Part shown: positions 1 to 8,271 of the stretch, in pieces
How positions within the stretch are numbered: the first letter of the stretch is position 1
How the letters are laid out: each line of letters opens with the position of its first letter
Source of the DNA: an uncultured Lachnospiraceae bacterium
Lineage (GTDB): Bacteria > Bacillota > Clostridia > Lachnospirales > Lachnospiraceae
Reading direction: 5' to 3'
DNA length: 10,216 bases
NCBI GenBank assembly: GCA_902797785.1
Contig: CADBUD010000186.1
Span: 1-10,216, forward strand
Made by a program: the position numbers and the translations under genes
The notes under the pieces: model-generated
The model's input: only the letters and a program-made list of their open reading frames with translations
Database searches by the model: none
What the model was told of the DNA's origin: nothing

Positions 1-9
1 AGCAGGAAA

Positions 10-70
10 ATTTGATAAATAAAAGAGCTCCTTACGTGCAAGCACGACGAACCTCTTTTATTTATCAAAT
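10..70. terminator. Long A/T-rich hairpin, possible bidirectional terminator
   Basis: Bases 10-27 are perfectly complementary to bases 53-70 (18 bp). The loop carries a second hairpin, CGTGC (35-39) against GCACG (42-46). The arms place an A-rich stretch before, and a T-rich stretch within, the right arm, as in bidirectional intrinsic terminators, so it may end a gene lying left of the window. No coding region is visible in bases 1-112. The terminator role is inferred; the inverted repeat is seen directly. Confidence 0.5.
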
Positions 71-112
71 CGACTGTGAATAGTAACAGAAATAGATCTG
101 TTTTGTGGAAAA

Positions 113-292
113 ATGTGCAAAAAACTTGTTAAATGGCTGCGCGCGTGCTATAATAATTTTACTGTGCGAAGCGAAGCAGAGGAAAATGTCGCTTTCAGCG
201 ACCAAAATCCGGCGCAGCTCATGAACAAAATGGCAGACCATTTCGTTCATGAGTATAACAATAACAGAGAAAAAAGGATAAAGTACATATAG
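113..292 (+). CDS. Possible 59-residue small hypothetical protein
   Basis: An open frame runs from ATG 113 to TAG 290-292. I do not recognise a family. The product begins MCKKLVKWLRACYNNF, a basic and possibly amphipathic helix. It continues with an acidic stretch (SEAEEN), then NPAQLMNKMADHFVHEY, and ends in a basic tail (NREKRIKYI). The composition reads like a real soluble helical protein, and no membrane segment is evident. Support comes from a hairpin terminator starting two bases after the stop, and from a decayed copy of the MNK....FVH..NNR region at 8412-8460. Against it, the only ribosome-binding-like bases (GGAAA, 107-111) lie too close to the ATG, GTG 164 is an alternative start, and a promoter-like sequence lies inside the frame. 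The region could instead be a structured RNA. The overlapping minus-strand frame looks less protein-like. Confidence 0.45.
   Translation: MCKKLVKWLRACYNNFTVRSEAEENVAFSDQNPAQLMNKMADHFVHEYNNNREKRIKYI
126..154 (+). promoter_or_regulatory. Extended -10 promoter-like sequence inside the small ORF
   Basis: TTGTTA (126-131) is followed by a 17-base spacer and TATAAT (149-154). A TG one base before the -10 gives TGCTATAAT. This matches a sigma-A promoter with an extended -10 and would start RNA near base 161. It falls within the possible 113-292 gene. Either that gene starts later or is not real, or the match is a by-product of Cys-Tyr-Asn-Asn codons. If active, it would drive a roughly 200-base RNA ending at the 294-357 hairpin, or a leader of jetD. 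Confidence 0.35.
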
Positions 293-334
293 GTAACACA
301 CTTATGACGAGATGATGCACAGTTCCTAAGATAA
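221..334 (+). repeat. Left copy of a diverged two-block repeat
   Basis: Bases 221-250 match 8412-8441 at 24 of 30 positions, with identical ends ATGAACAAAA and ATTTCGTTCAT. Bases 317-334 (GCACA then TCCTAAGATAA) match 8471-8487 with a one-base length difference. The stretch between is weakly similar (AACA, AATA, AGGAT). In this copy 218-233 and 238-253 also form a 16-bp hairpin with a single A-C mismatch and a 4-base loop. The copy overlaps the end of the small ORF and its terminator, so the simplest reading is a duplicated gene 3' end. Confidence 0.6.
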
Positions 335-361
335 TTTCTCACGTCATAAGTGTGTTATTTT
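294..361 (+). terminator. Perfect 16-bp hairpin terminator or attenuator before jetD
   Basis: Bases 294-309 (TAACACACTTATGACG) pair perfectly with 342-357 across a 32-base loop, and TTTT follows at 358-361. The hairpin starts right after the stop of the small ORF, which suits a terminator for that gene. No good promoter is visible between it and jetD at 407: TAGAAT at 363-368 resembles a -10 but lacks a -35. The Wadjet operon may therefore depend on read-through of this hairpin. The short T-tract makes it a weak terminator. Confidence 0.6.
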
Positions 362-406
362 GTAGAATTTGAAAGCAAAACAAAAGGTGGGGAGAGATAT
401 ACCTGA

Positions 407-1408
407 ATGAAAAAACACAAGATTACTTTGGAGCAGCTTTCGAAGAAGTATTCGGAAGTGGATTATCCTGTTTTTTATGAGATTATTGCAAAGTTGATAA
501 AAAAGGGAGAGCTCATCCCGATAAAGAACAGCAAAACAAATGGGAAAAAGCCAGCATTAAAGAACAGCTACTGGTATTATGAGAAGGAAGAGGATTATTC
601 AGAATATAAAGAGGAAATCCGATTTTCCCTGGCGCCTGTTTTGGATACGATTTATTATGAAAGTCATCCGGAGCAATATGTAAAAGACCGGGAGAAAATC
701 CTTCTGCTGAGTGATTATCTAAAGAACCGGGAGGATGGGCTTAGTTATCCGGAAACTGTTAATGAGAGGAGCTTTGAGATTTTCGGAAGGGAAAAATTCA
801 TTGACAGAGAAGGCGGGGAAAAGCTTTTTTCGCATCTGAACATAGCAGATGATCTGCTCAATTTCTATCGGACGTCAGAGCCGATGTCATATTATTCCCA
901 TGATAAGAGATCCCCCCAGATTTTCCTGATCATTGAAAATAAGGATACGTTTTACAGCATGAGGAGATATCTGATCGAGAGTGGAAAGCAGATTTTAGGA
1001 ATGGAGGTCGGAACCCTGATTTATGGTGGAGGGAAAAATATCTGGCGGACTTTTGAGGATTATGTGAATCAGGTAGAGCCGTATTTTTGTCATGAAAAGA
1101 ACCGGGTATATTACTTCGGGGATCTGGATTATGAAGGAATCGATATTTATGAAAGGCTGGTAAGTACGTATCCGGATACAGAGATTTTATTGTTTCAAAA
1201 GGCGTATGAAAGAATGTTAAAGAAGGCAAAGGAATGGGGAACAGGTGGGAAAAAGCTTCCCAAGACGAAGGAAGGACAAAAAAATAAGATGAGCGGAAGC
1301 TTTCTTTGTCAGTTTCGGGAGGAAACACAGCGGGAGATTCTCGAACTTTTGGAGCAGAGATGCTATATTCCCCAGGAGATACTGAATGTTCGGGATTGGG
1401 ATGCCTGA
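407..1408 (+). CDS. jetD: Wadjet nuclease subunit JetD
   Basis: This 333-residue protein is the likely DNA-cleaving subunit of a Wadjet anti-plasmid system. The C-terminal half shows a Toprim-like active site. The acidic motif IIENKDTF contains Glu177, and FGDLDYEG contains the DxD pair Asp239/Asp241, the usual metal ligands of topoisomerase VI-A-like folds. Residues 1-55 look like a small winged helix (TLEQLSKKY, then a basic turn), and the middle is probably the arm that docks on JetABC. The start at 407 follows AAGGTGGGGAG at 384-394. The gene is first in the operon, and jetA starts 12 bases after its stop. In type I systems, which I remember as jetABCD, the nuclease gene comes last. Known JetD proteins cut DNA only after JetABC has extruded a small circle, and I infer the same role here. 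No truncation or missing catalytic residue is visible. Confidence 0.87.
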   Translation: MKKHKITLEQLSKKYSEVDYPVFYEIIAKLIKKGELIPIKNSKTNGKKPALKNSYWYYEKEEDYSEYKEEIRFSLAPVLDTIYYESHPEQYVKDREKILLLSDYLKNREDGLSYPETVNERSFEIFGREKFIDREGGEKLFSHLNIADDLLNFYRTSEPMSYYSHDKRSPQIFLIIENKDTFYSMRRYLIESGKQILGMEVGTLIYGGGKNIWRTFEDYVNQVEPYFCHEKNRVYYFGDLDYEGIDIYERLVSTYPDTEILLFQKAYERMLKKAKEWGTGGKKLPKTKEGQKNKMSGSFLCQFREETQREILELLEQRCYIPQEILNVRDWDA

Positions 1409-1420
1409 AAGAAGGAAAAT

Positions 1421-3016
1421 ATGCAGGAATTTTTGAAAGACTTTACCAAACGGATGAAGAGCGTCGGAAGATATGCGGTCTTAATGAATCAGAGTTTTCA
1501 GAAGAAAACATGGAAACAGTTTGGAATTGAATCCATAGATGATCAGATGAATCTGCTGTTTACGGTGCTTCTGTATATTATGGAATATTCTCTGATGGAA
1601 GAGGACTGTACCCTGGATGATATTTCAGGATTTTTGAGAGAAATCAATGACACCTATTATAGAAGGGATTTCAATTATGAGGGGCGGGAATTTGCTGATT
1701 TTCTCGTAAATGATATTTTGGGAAATTCAGGAAACATCATGGATTTTTCGGGATATGATTACGAAAAGAAGGAATATCGGAAGATTCCGATCAGTTATGT
1801 GGCTAATCAGGTGGTCTATCAGGAGAACGGGATCCGCCGGACCTCCTACTATCTGACAGAGGATGGCTATAATATGGTTCTTTCCACGATGGAGCTGGAG
1901 AATAATCTGAAACTGACGGTGCATGAGATGCTGTTCAAGATGCATCTGGAAAAGGCGGACTATGGGCATGCGGTGAATGACATTAAGAATGTATTTGATC
2001 AGCTTCGAATCCAGAATCAGAAGATTCAGGAAGCGATGCATCGGATCAGGAAGAATGCGCTTGCCTATTCTGTAGAAGAATATGCACAGCTGATCGAGGA
2101 AAATATGGGAACGGTGGAAGAGACGAGAGAAAAATTCCGGATGCATCGGGAGTCCGTCGAAGCGAAGGTGCAGGAATTTGAGGAAAGGGAGTTCCGTTCG
2201 GATAAATTTAATGAAAAAGAGAAAGATAGTCTGGAAAATCTGAAAATCATCCGGGGATATCTGAAGCGTTCCATGGATGAACATCAGAAAATCCTGAATG
2301 AGCATTTTGATTTAAAAAGTCTGTATGACCGGGAACTGGAAAATTATTCCAATATGACGATGATTCAGCGTTATCCGTTCCGGAGCGGGATTTATGACCG
2401 GGTAATGGATAATGTGTCATTGCTGGAAAATACAGATGCTTTTTTGCGGATGCTGTTGTGGAAACCGCCGAAGAAGATCTATCATCCGAATAAGGCGCTG
2501 GAAGCACAGAGGCGTATTCGGAAGGAAGAGCTGGAAAGCGAGTTGGTCGAGCTTGGATTTGATGAGGAAGAAGTGTTAAGGGAGAGGGAAGAGTTTCAAA
2601 AAAAGCGGCTGGAAAAGTACCATGGATGCCTGGAGCTGATTCTTCAATATATGAAGCAGGAAGGGAAGATTTTGTTATCCGGTCTGAAAAATCTCCTGAC
2701 AGCTGAAGAGCACAGCCGGCTGTTTCCAACAGCTGAGATTTTTCGGGAAATCATGATTGAACTTTTGACGGCAGGCGTTATTGATGTGGCTGGTTTAAAG
2801 AAGGAACAGCAGGAGCATTTTTTTGAAACAGCACTGGAATTTCAGCTGAATCCCATGCTTCTTACCATTTTAGAGGAAAGGAACTGGAAGGGGATGGAAA
2901 AGATTTTTGTGCAGAAAACAGATGGGGAAGAAAAGGTTCTGTTTGAAGGGATTCTGGATGAAAACGGAAATATGCGAAAGATCCGCTGTTCAGATGTGGC
3001 GATCTGGTATGAGTAA
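1421..3016 (+). CDS. jetA: Wadjet kleisin-like subunit JetA
   Basis: This 531-residue protein sits where the kleisin-like subunit of Wadjet is expected, between the nuclease gene and the small JetB gene. JetA bridges the JetC ATPase heads and recruits JetB. Residues 1-130 look like packed helices with a winged-helix character. YYLTEDGY (143-150) is followed by a conserved-looking helical stretch, LEKADYGHAVNDIKNVF, from 176. Residues about 200-310 are charged and heptad-like, probably a coiled coil. The C-terminal 130 residues look like another winged helix that would touch a JetC head. From memory it belongs with the DUF5716-type JetA family of type III Wadjet, which I could not check. The start at 1421 follows GAAGGA about 5 bases upstream. 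The jetB start lies 14 bases after the stop, so the two are probably co-translated. Confidence 0.82.
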   Translation: MQEFLKDFTKRMKSVGRYAVLMNQSFQKKTWKQFGIESIDDQMNLLFTVLLYIMEYSLMEEDCTLDDISGFLREINDTYYRRDFNYEGREFADFLVNDILGNSGNIMDFSGYDYEKKEYRKIPISYVANQVVYQENGIRRTSYYLTEDGYNMVLSTMELENNLKLTVHEMLFKMHLEKADYGHAVNDIKNVFDQLRIQNQKIQEAMHRIRKNALAYSVEEYAQLIEENMGTVEETREKFRMHRESVEAKVQEFEEREFRSDKFNEKEKDSLENLKIIRGYLKRSMDEHQKILNEHFDLKSLYDRELENYSNMTMIQRYPFRSGIYDRVMDNVSLLENTDAFLRMLLWKPPKKIYHPNKALEAQRRIRKEELESELVELGFDEEEVLREREEFQKKRLEKYHGCLELILQYMKQEGKILLSGLKNLLTAEEHSRLFPTAEIFREIMIELLTAGVIDVAGLKKEQQEHFFETALEFQLNPMLLTILEERNWKGMEKIFVQKTDGEEKVLFEGILDENGNMRKIRCSDVAIWYE

Positions 3017-3030
3017 AAGGAGGAAGAACC

Positions 3031-3786
3031 ATGGCATTTGAGATAGACAGCATTCTGCAGAGTCAGAAGATTTTTTACCATTTGTTAAAGAATGGACAGC
3101 TGGAAGAATCTGAAGCGCCGGAATTATATAAGGCTTATGTGGAACAGGAGGAGGTCATGGCGCTGGTAAAAAGTCAGGGAGAAGTTGCAGACAGTGTGGT
3201 GGAGCGCTACGGAAATGTGATTTATCTGATGCCGGAGGTATCGAATACCATGCTGGGATTTTCCAAAGCGGAGCTGAAAAAAATCTTATGCAAATCGACA
3301 GGGACGGACCGTGATTACTATCTGTCCCAGTTTTTGATTCTGACGCTTCTGGCGGAGTTTTATGACGGGCAGGGAAGCCATTGCAAATCCAGGGATTTTA
3401 TACGTATGGGAGAATTGCAGAATATCTTATCCGAGCGGCTTAAGACGGGAAGGATGCTGGAAGAGGAAAGGGAACAGAATGAGGCGGGGGAAGATGACCG
3501 GAAAAGTCCCAAAAAAGAGACCATGCTGGATTACCAAAGTATGAGCATGGCGTATGAGGCATTGAAAAGTGAGGATAAAAAGAGATCCCGCGCCAGGACG
3601 ACAAAAGAGGGATTCTTATATACCGTCATGGATTTTTTGGAGGAACAGAATCTCGTCATCTATATTCAGGAGGATGAGATTATTAAAACAACGGATAAAC
3701 TGGATCACCTGATGGAAATGAAACTTTTGAACCGTGCCAATTATAAAAAAATGATGCAGGCTTTGGGGGTGGAGGACAATGAGTAA
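3031..3786 (+). CDS. jetB: Wadjet MukE/KITE-like subunit JetB
   Basis: This 251-residue protein fits JetB, the small winged-helix (KITE/MukE-like) subunit that binds JetA and helps load DNA. Residues 5-60 (DSILQSQKIFYHLLKNGQL onward) are helical. YGNVIYLMPEV (about 60-70) looks like the beta-wing segment, and helices follow to residue 115. A charged, probably disordered linker lies around 145-165 (EEEREQNEAGEDDRK). A second winged helix may occupy the C-terminal 80 residues. The start is firm: AAAGGAGG lies 8 bases upstream of ATG 3031. The stop TAA overlaps the jetC start in ATGAGTAA, so translation of the two is likely coupled and their stoichiometry fixed. The gene is named by position, size and general fold. 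I recall DUF6063 for type III JetB but cannot confirm it. Confidence 0.78.
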   Translation: MAFEIDSILQSQKIFYHLLKNGQLEESEAPELYKAYVEQEEVMALVKSQGEVADSVVERYGNVIYLMPEVSNTMLGFSKAELKKILCKSTGTDRDYYLSQFLILTLLAEFYDGQGSHCKSRDFIRMGELQNILSERLKTGRMLEEEREQNEAGEDDRKSPKKETMLDYQSMSMAYEALKSEDKKRSRARTTKEGFLYTVMDFLEEQNLVIYIQEDEIIKTTDKLDHLMEMKLLNRANYKKMMQALGVEDNE

Positions 3787-6700
3787 GATAAACAGGATCC
3801 GGCTGGTCAATCTGAACTATAATGACGATGCGTTCCGGATTGAAGATGAGACCTTTGATCTGGGTGGGGAAAATACGCTGTTTTCTTTAAGGAACGGAGG
3901 AGGGAAGACGGTACTGGTACAAATGCTGATCAGTCTGTTCGTCAATAAATCTTTCCGGAACTTTGAAAAGCGTCCTTTTGCCGGATATTTTAAAACGAAG
4001 AATCCGACATTTATTTTAACGGAATGGATGTTGGATCATGGACAGGGACTGTTTCTGGTGGGAATGATGGTGAGGAAAGCCCAGAGAACGGAGGAGGATC
4101 AGGAAGAAGAACTGGATATCCTGACGTTTACGGGAAGTTACGGGAAGGAAGGCTGCAATTATGATCTGGACCGGCTGCCGGTGCTTTCTGAGAGCGGGAA
4201 TAAAAAAGTGTTAAGGGGATATGTGGAGTGCCGGGGATGCTTCGAGGAACTGAAAAAGCAGAAGGATTCGGATTTTTGTTACTATGATCCTTCGCAGAGC
4301 TATCAAAGAAAACAGTATTTTCAGAAGCTGAAGGAGTATCAGATCGATCATAAGGAATGGGAAACCATTATGAAAAAAGTGAATATAAAAGAGTCGGGCT
4401 TGTCAGAGCTTTTTGTGAACGCAAGGGATGAACGGGGGTTGATCGAAAAGTGGTTTTTGGAAGCGGTGCAGAGCAAGCTGAACCAGGATCATGACCGGAT
4501 CTGGGAGTTTCGGAGACTGGCCAGAAAACTGATTGAGCGATATGTTCAAAATGAAACGAATATCCGTAGAAAAGCCGTATTGGAAAAATATCTGGAGGAC
4601 AGCGAAAAGGTCTCGGAATTTGTGGAACGATACCGGGAGGCTGAGGAGGTTCTGGAGCAGAAAAAAAGTGAAATTGCGAGGTTCATCATTGCCTTAGATG
4701 AACAGGTGTCCCGGCTGGAGGAAGGACTGGGAAAAAGTAATCAGCGAATGGAACAATTGAAAACAGAAATCCGGATGATATATGGGGAGCAGCATTCCTA
4801 TCGCATCTATCAGTATCAGGAGCAGCTTGAGGAGAAGCGTTCGGAGCGGCTGGCAGCAGAGCAGCAGATTACGGTGGGGAGATCCTTACGGGAACGTGCG
4901 GAAAAAGAGCTCTGTCTTCTGGAATGTGCAAGGATGCATGAAGAAGTTCTGGATTTTGAACAGGAGCTCAAGCAGCTTGAAGAACGGATTCTGGTGCTAA
5001 AGGAGCAGAAACAGGAAAACAGGGAGGAAGTATCCGCACTGGGGAAAAAACTGTACAGCTTCTACCGTTTGGAGACCCGGAAAAGAGAAGAAAGGATGGC
5101 GGGTCTGGAAGAGGAAGAAAAAGAGATCACCAAAGAGCAGGAAAATGTCCGAAAGAAGAAGGAAGAATGGAATCAGGAAATCTTGCGACAGACGGAACAG
5201 CTGGGAAATCTCAAGTCGGAAATCGGTCATTTTGATCGTGTGGAAGCTGACTTTAATCGCAGATATGCGAAAGAGACCAGGGCATGGTCTGTCTTGACGG
5301 GGAAAAGCGGCTGGGGGAATCTGGAAAACGGATTGTGCAGAAATATCCTAGGGGAATACGAAGAGGGATTGCTTCCTGTACTGGATAAAAAAATGGAGGA
5401 AGGAATTGAAAAGGTCTGTTTGGAAATTACAAGAGAGACCGAGCGTCGAATCAGGAAAGAGGAGGAAGCAGAACGAATCGTAAGGCAGATCGAAGAACAA
5501 AAGGAGCGTTTGCGGCAGAATGAGACGGAACAGAAAAATTGTGAGGAAGACTGCCGTCGGCTGGAGGAAGAAAAGAAACGTCGGCTGATCCTGATGCGTT
5601 ATGTGGATGCGCCGGAAAGGGAACTGGAAGACCGTGAGGCTCTGCTTGGTCGTTTTGAGAGAAAATGCAGGGAGCTGGAGCGTCATAGGGATGAGTTCTA
5701 CATAAAAATGAAGAGAACGGAACAGGAGAGGGAACGGCTAAAGCAGGGAATCGTGGTGGAGCTTCCGGAAACGGTACGGGAATATTTCAGGGAAAAAGAA
5801 ATAGATTTTACCTATGGGATGGAGTGGCTTCGAAAAAACGGTTATGAAGATGAGAAAAACAAGGAATTTGTAGAAGAGAATCCCCTGCTCCCGTATTCAA
5901 TTCTGGTAGATGAGACTTCCATGAGAAAGCTTTCAGAATGCGCAGAAGAGATTTATACGAATTTTCCGATTCCGGTAGTCCTAAAGAGGAAGCTGTCCCT
6001 GGAACATGAGAGGAAGGGGAACGGACTGGTTTCCTTTGGGGATTCCCAGTTCTTTGTGATCTTTAATAAGAAATTTTTGAATCCGGGAGAGCTTAGGGGT
6101 CTTCTGGCGAAGAAGGAGGAAGAAATTCAGCTTCTGGAACGTCAGATCCAAGGGAAAAAAGAAGAGCTTCAAAAATATGAAGAGCATAAGAATGAAATTG
6201 CCAGACAGGAGTATTTAGCGGAACGCCTTGAGGAAAAGAGGAAAGAAGCTGCGCGGGGACGGGAAGAGGAACAAAAGCTTATACAGGAACTGGAACAGGC
6301 AGTGGAGAAAAAGAATAGCTGTGAAAAAGAAGCGAAAGAAGCGGAAGAGAAAAGCCGGGAAAAACAAAAGCAGCTTCCGGTATTAGAGCGGAGAAGACAG
6401 GATTTTCTGGGAGTAAGAGAAGAATACGAAAGGTATCTTCAAAATAAAAAGAAGCTGGAGCGACTGGGGGAACAGAAAAAGAGGACGAAGGACAGGCTGG
6501 ATGAATGCCGTGGACAGGAACAGGAGCTTCAAAGAAGAAGGGAAGAAACAAAAGAACGGAGTCGGATCGAAAAAGAAGCATATAAGAAAAACAGGGAGAA
6601 GCTTTTAAGTTACCGGATGTATGAGAATGAAGAAAGCTGGAAGGAAGAAGATGAGGCGGCACTGGAAGCGCGCTTCCTGGCACTGACGGAAGAAACAGAC

Positions 6701-8236
6701 CGGAATATGGAGGGACTTTTGCGGGATGAAGAACGTGCCAGAATGCGGTGCGAAAAGAAGAAAGATGATTTGAAACAAAAAAATAAATACGGGTTTCAAA
6801 CAGTAGAATATGTAGAGGCATCTCCCACGGAGAAGACGAAAAACCTCTGGGAGGAAAAAAGAGAGTCCGCGCAGAAGACAGAGGATGCGGCGAACGAATT
6901 GGCGAACCGGCTGGAGCGTGCCATGGAAAAGCTTGAAGGGAAGGTGGAAAGGGAAGAAGAACGCCTGCTGCGAGACACCGGCTCCAAGGAAATGGTAGAA
7001 AAACAAAAGATTCTGCATACAAATTTTGAAGAGCGTCTGTCTTTGAAACGATATGAACAGGAATGCTGCGAGAAAGAGCTGGAAGAGAAAAAGGAACGGC
7101 ATACCCTATTTTTGCAGGTTCGGGAAACGATGGCAGAGTACGAGGATTTTCCCGTGATTCCCGGAGAAGAGACGGACTTTTTTTCAGAGGAGGTCAGCCG
7201 GGAGGAGCTTCGGAACATTCAGGGCGGGCTGCGCCGGGATTTAAGAATGCTTCATGAAGTCTTTAGGGAAAGACAGAGTGAAACGGAGCGGGAAATCCGC
7301 CGGATGTCGAAACGAAAGGAATATGAAGATGATTTCTTTGAAGATGGATTTGTCAATTTATTGAATCTGGTTCCGAATGTCCGTCAGCTGAACGATCAGA
7401 TCAAGATTCTAGAGCGCGCCTATGAGACGATGCTGGAGAAACTGAAAATCGATCTGGGACATGTGGAGAAGGAGAGGAAGAATGTCGAGGAGTTGTTCCT
7501 GGAATATGTCTATGATGTAGGAGAGCACTTGGGAAAAATTGATAAGAATTCTACCATAACCATTCACGGAAGAAGCCTGAAGATGTTGAAGATCAAGCTT
7601 CCGCAAAGAGAGGAGAACGAGGCGTATTATGACCAGAAAATGATGGATTATGTGGAGCAGTTTATTCAATGGGGCATGGCAGCGGTAAAAGAAGAACGGA
7701 ATCTTGAAGAAGAACTCGATAAGTTGATTACGACGAAAAAGCTGTTCGATGAAATCGTGGGGATGGGAAATGTAGAGATTCGCATGTATAAAATCGAAGA
7801 AGAGAGGGAGCGTCAGATCAGCTGGTCGGAGGTGTCAGCAAATTCGGGAGGAGAGGGATTTTTATCTGCCTTTGTTATTCTGACCTGTCTTTTAAGCTAT
7901 ATGCGTCGGGATGAGACCGATCTGTTCGCGACAGGAGAAGAGGGAAAGGTTCTTCTCATGGACAATCCTTTTGCTCAGACAAATGCCTCACATCTTTTAA
8001 AGCCTATGATGGAAATGGCGAAAAAAACAAATACGCAGCTGATCTGCCTGACCGGTCTGGGAGGAGATTCCATTTATAACCGTTTTGATAATATTTATGT
8101 TCTAAAACTGGTGGATTCCAGACTAAGGCGCGGCTTACAGTATGTGACGGGACAGCATATTAAGGGCAATGAGATCATGAAGATGGATGCTGCGCAATTT
8201 AAGATGGAACAGATGGAGCTGATGGATCTGTTTTAG
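3779..8236 (+). CDS. jetC: Wadjet SMC-like motor ATPase JetC
   Basis: This 1485-residue SMC/MukB-like ATPase is the loop-extruding motor of the Wadjet complex. The N-terminal head has a Walker A motif, RNGGGKT, with Lys43 and Thr44. A long coiled coil runs from about 260 to 655, and a globular hinge lies at about 658-780 (contains NPLLPYSILVDE). The returning coiled coil spans about 780-1250. Non-helical breaks near 500-525 and 1004-1020 may be an elbow. The C-terminal head carries the ABC signature SGGEG (1356-1360) and Walker B VLLMDNPF, with Asp1395. The residue after that Asp is Asn1396, where most SMC ATPases have the catalytic Glu; this may be a trait of this Wadjet type. Glu, Lys and Arg codons make the gene strongly purine-rich. 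GGTGGAGG lies just upstream of the start, inside jetB. No terminator follows before the tRNA promoter. Confidence 0.92.
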   Translation: MSKINRIRLVNLNYNDDAFRIEDETFDLGGENTLFSLRNGGGKTVLVQMLISLFVNKSFRNFEKRPFAGYFKTKNPTFILTEWMLDHGQGLFLVGMMVRKAQRTEEDQEEELDILTFTGSYGKEGCNYDLDRLPVLSESGNKKVLRGYVECRGCFEELKKQKDSDFCYYDPSQSYQRKQYFQKLKEYQIDHKEWETIMKKVNIKESGLSELFVNARDERGLIEKWFLEAVQSKLNQDHDRIWEFRRLARKLIERYVQNETNIRRKAVLEKYLEDSEKVSEFVERYREAEEVLEQKKSEIARFIIALDEQVSRLEEGLGKSNQRMEQLKTEIRMIYGEQHSYRIYQYQEQLEEKRSERLAAEQQITVGRSLRERAEKELCLLECARMHEEVLDFEQELKQLEERILVLKEQKQENREEVSALGKKLYSFYRLETRKREERMAGLEEEEKEITKEQENVRKKKEEWNQEILRQTEQLGNLKSEIGHFDRVEADFNRRYAKETRAWSVLTGKSGWGNLENGLCRNILGEYEEGLLPVLDKKMEEGIEKVCLEITRETERRIRKEEEAERIVRQIEEQKERLRQNETEQKNCEEDCRRLEEEKKRRLILMRYVDAPERELEDREALLGRFERKCRELERHRDEFYIKMKRTEQERERLKQGIVVELPETVREYFREKEIDFTYGMEWLRKNGYEDEKNKEFVEENPLLPYSILVDETSMRKLSECAEEIYTNFPIPVVLKRKLSLEHERKGNGLVSFGDSQFFVIFNKKFLNPGELRGLLAKKEEEIQLLERQIQGKKEELQKYEEHKNEIARQEYLAERLEEKRKEAARGREEEQKLIQELEQAVEKKNSCEKEAKEAEEKSREKQKQLPVLERRRQDFLGVREEYERYLQNKKKLERLGEQKKRTKDRLDECRGQEQELQRRREETKERSRIEKEAYKKNREKLLSYRMYENEESWKEEDEAALEARFLALTEETDRNMEGLLRDEERARMRCEKKKDDLKQKNKYGFQTVEYVEASPTEKTKNLWEEKRESAQKTEDAANELANRLERAMEKLEGKVEREEERLLRDTGSKEMVEKQKILHTNFEERLSLKRYEQECCEKELEEKKERHTLFLQVRETMAEYEDFPVIPGEETDFFSEEVSREELRNIQGGLRRDLRMLHEVFRERQSETEREIRRMSKRKEYEDDFFEDGFVNLLNLVPNVRQLNDQIKILERAYETMLEKLKIDLGHVEKERKNVEELFLEYVYDVGEHLGKIDKNSTITIHGRSLKMLKIKLPQREENEAYYDQKMMDYVEQFIQWGMAAVKEERNLEEELDKLITTKKLFDEIVGMGNVEIRMYKIEEERERQISWSEVSANSGGEGFLSAFVILTCLLSYMRRDETDLFATGEEGKVLLMDNPFAQTNASHLLKPMMEMAKKTNTQLICLTGLGGDSIYNRFDNIYVLKLVDSRLRRGLQYVTGQHIKGNEIMKMDAAQFKMEQMELMDLF

Positions 8237-8271
8237 TAACAAGAAGCCACTATATCAATAAAAATTTTTAC

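Noticed and set aside
85..102. Dyad AACAGA-N6-TCTGTT upstream of the promoter-like sequence
   Set aside because: Six-base arms are short enough to occur by chance and there is no second copy, so I do not call it an operator.
105..120. TGTGGAAAA and TGTGCAAAA resembling DnaA boxes
   Set aside because: Each differs from the consensus TGTGGATAA, there is no cluster of exact boxes, and no replication gene is nearby.
65..301. Minus-strand open frame of 78 codons
   Set aside because: No ribosome binding site is seen, and it lies opposite the more protein-like + strand frame at 113-292 and across two hairpins, so I treat it as a shadow.
6279..7218. Several long minus-strand frames opposite jetC
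   Set aside because: The purine-rich, Glu/Lys/Arg-rich coiled-coil sequence rarely produces stops on the other strand. The translations are low-complexity Phe/Leu/Ser and no start signals fit.
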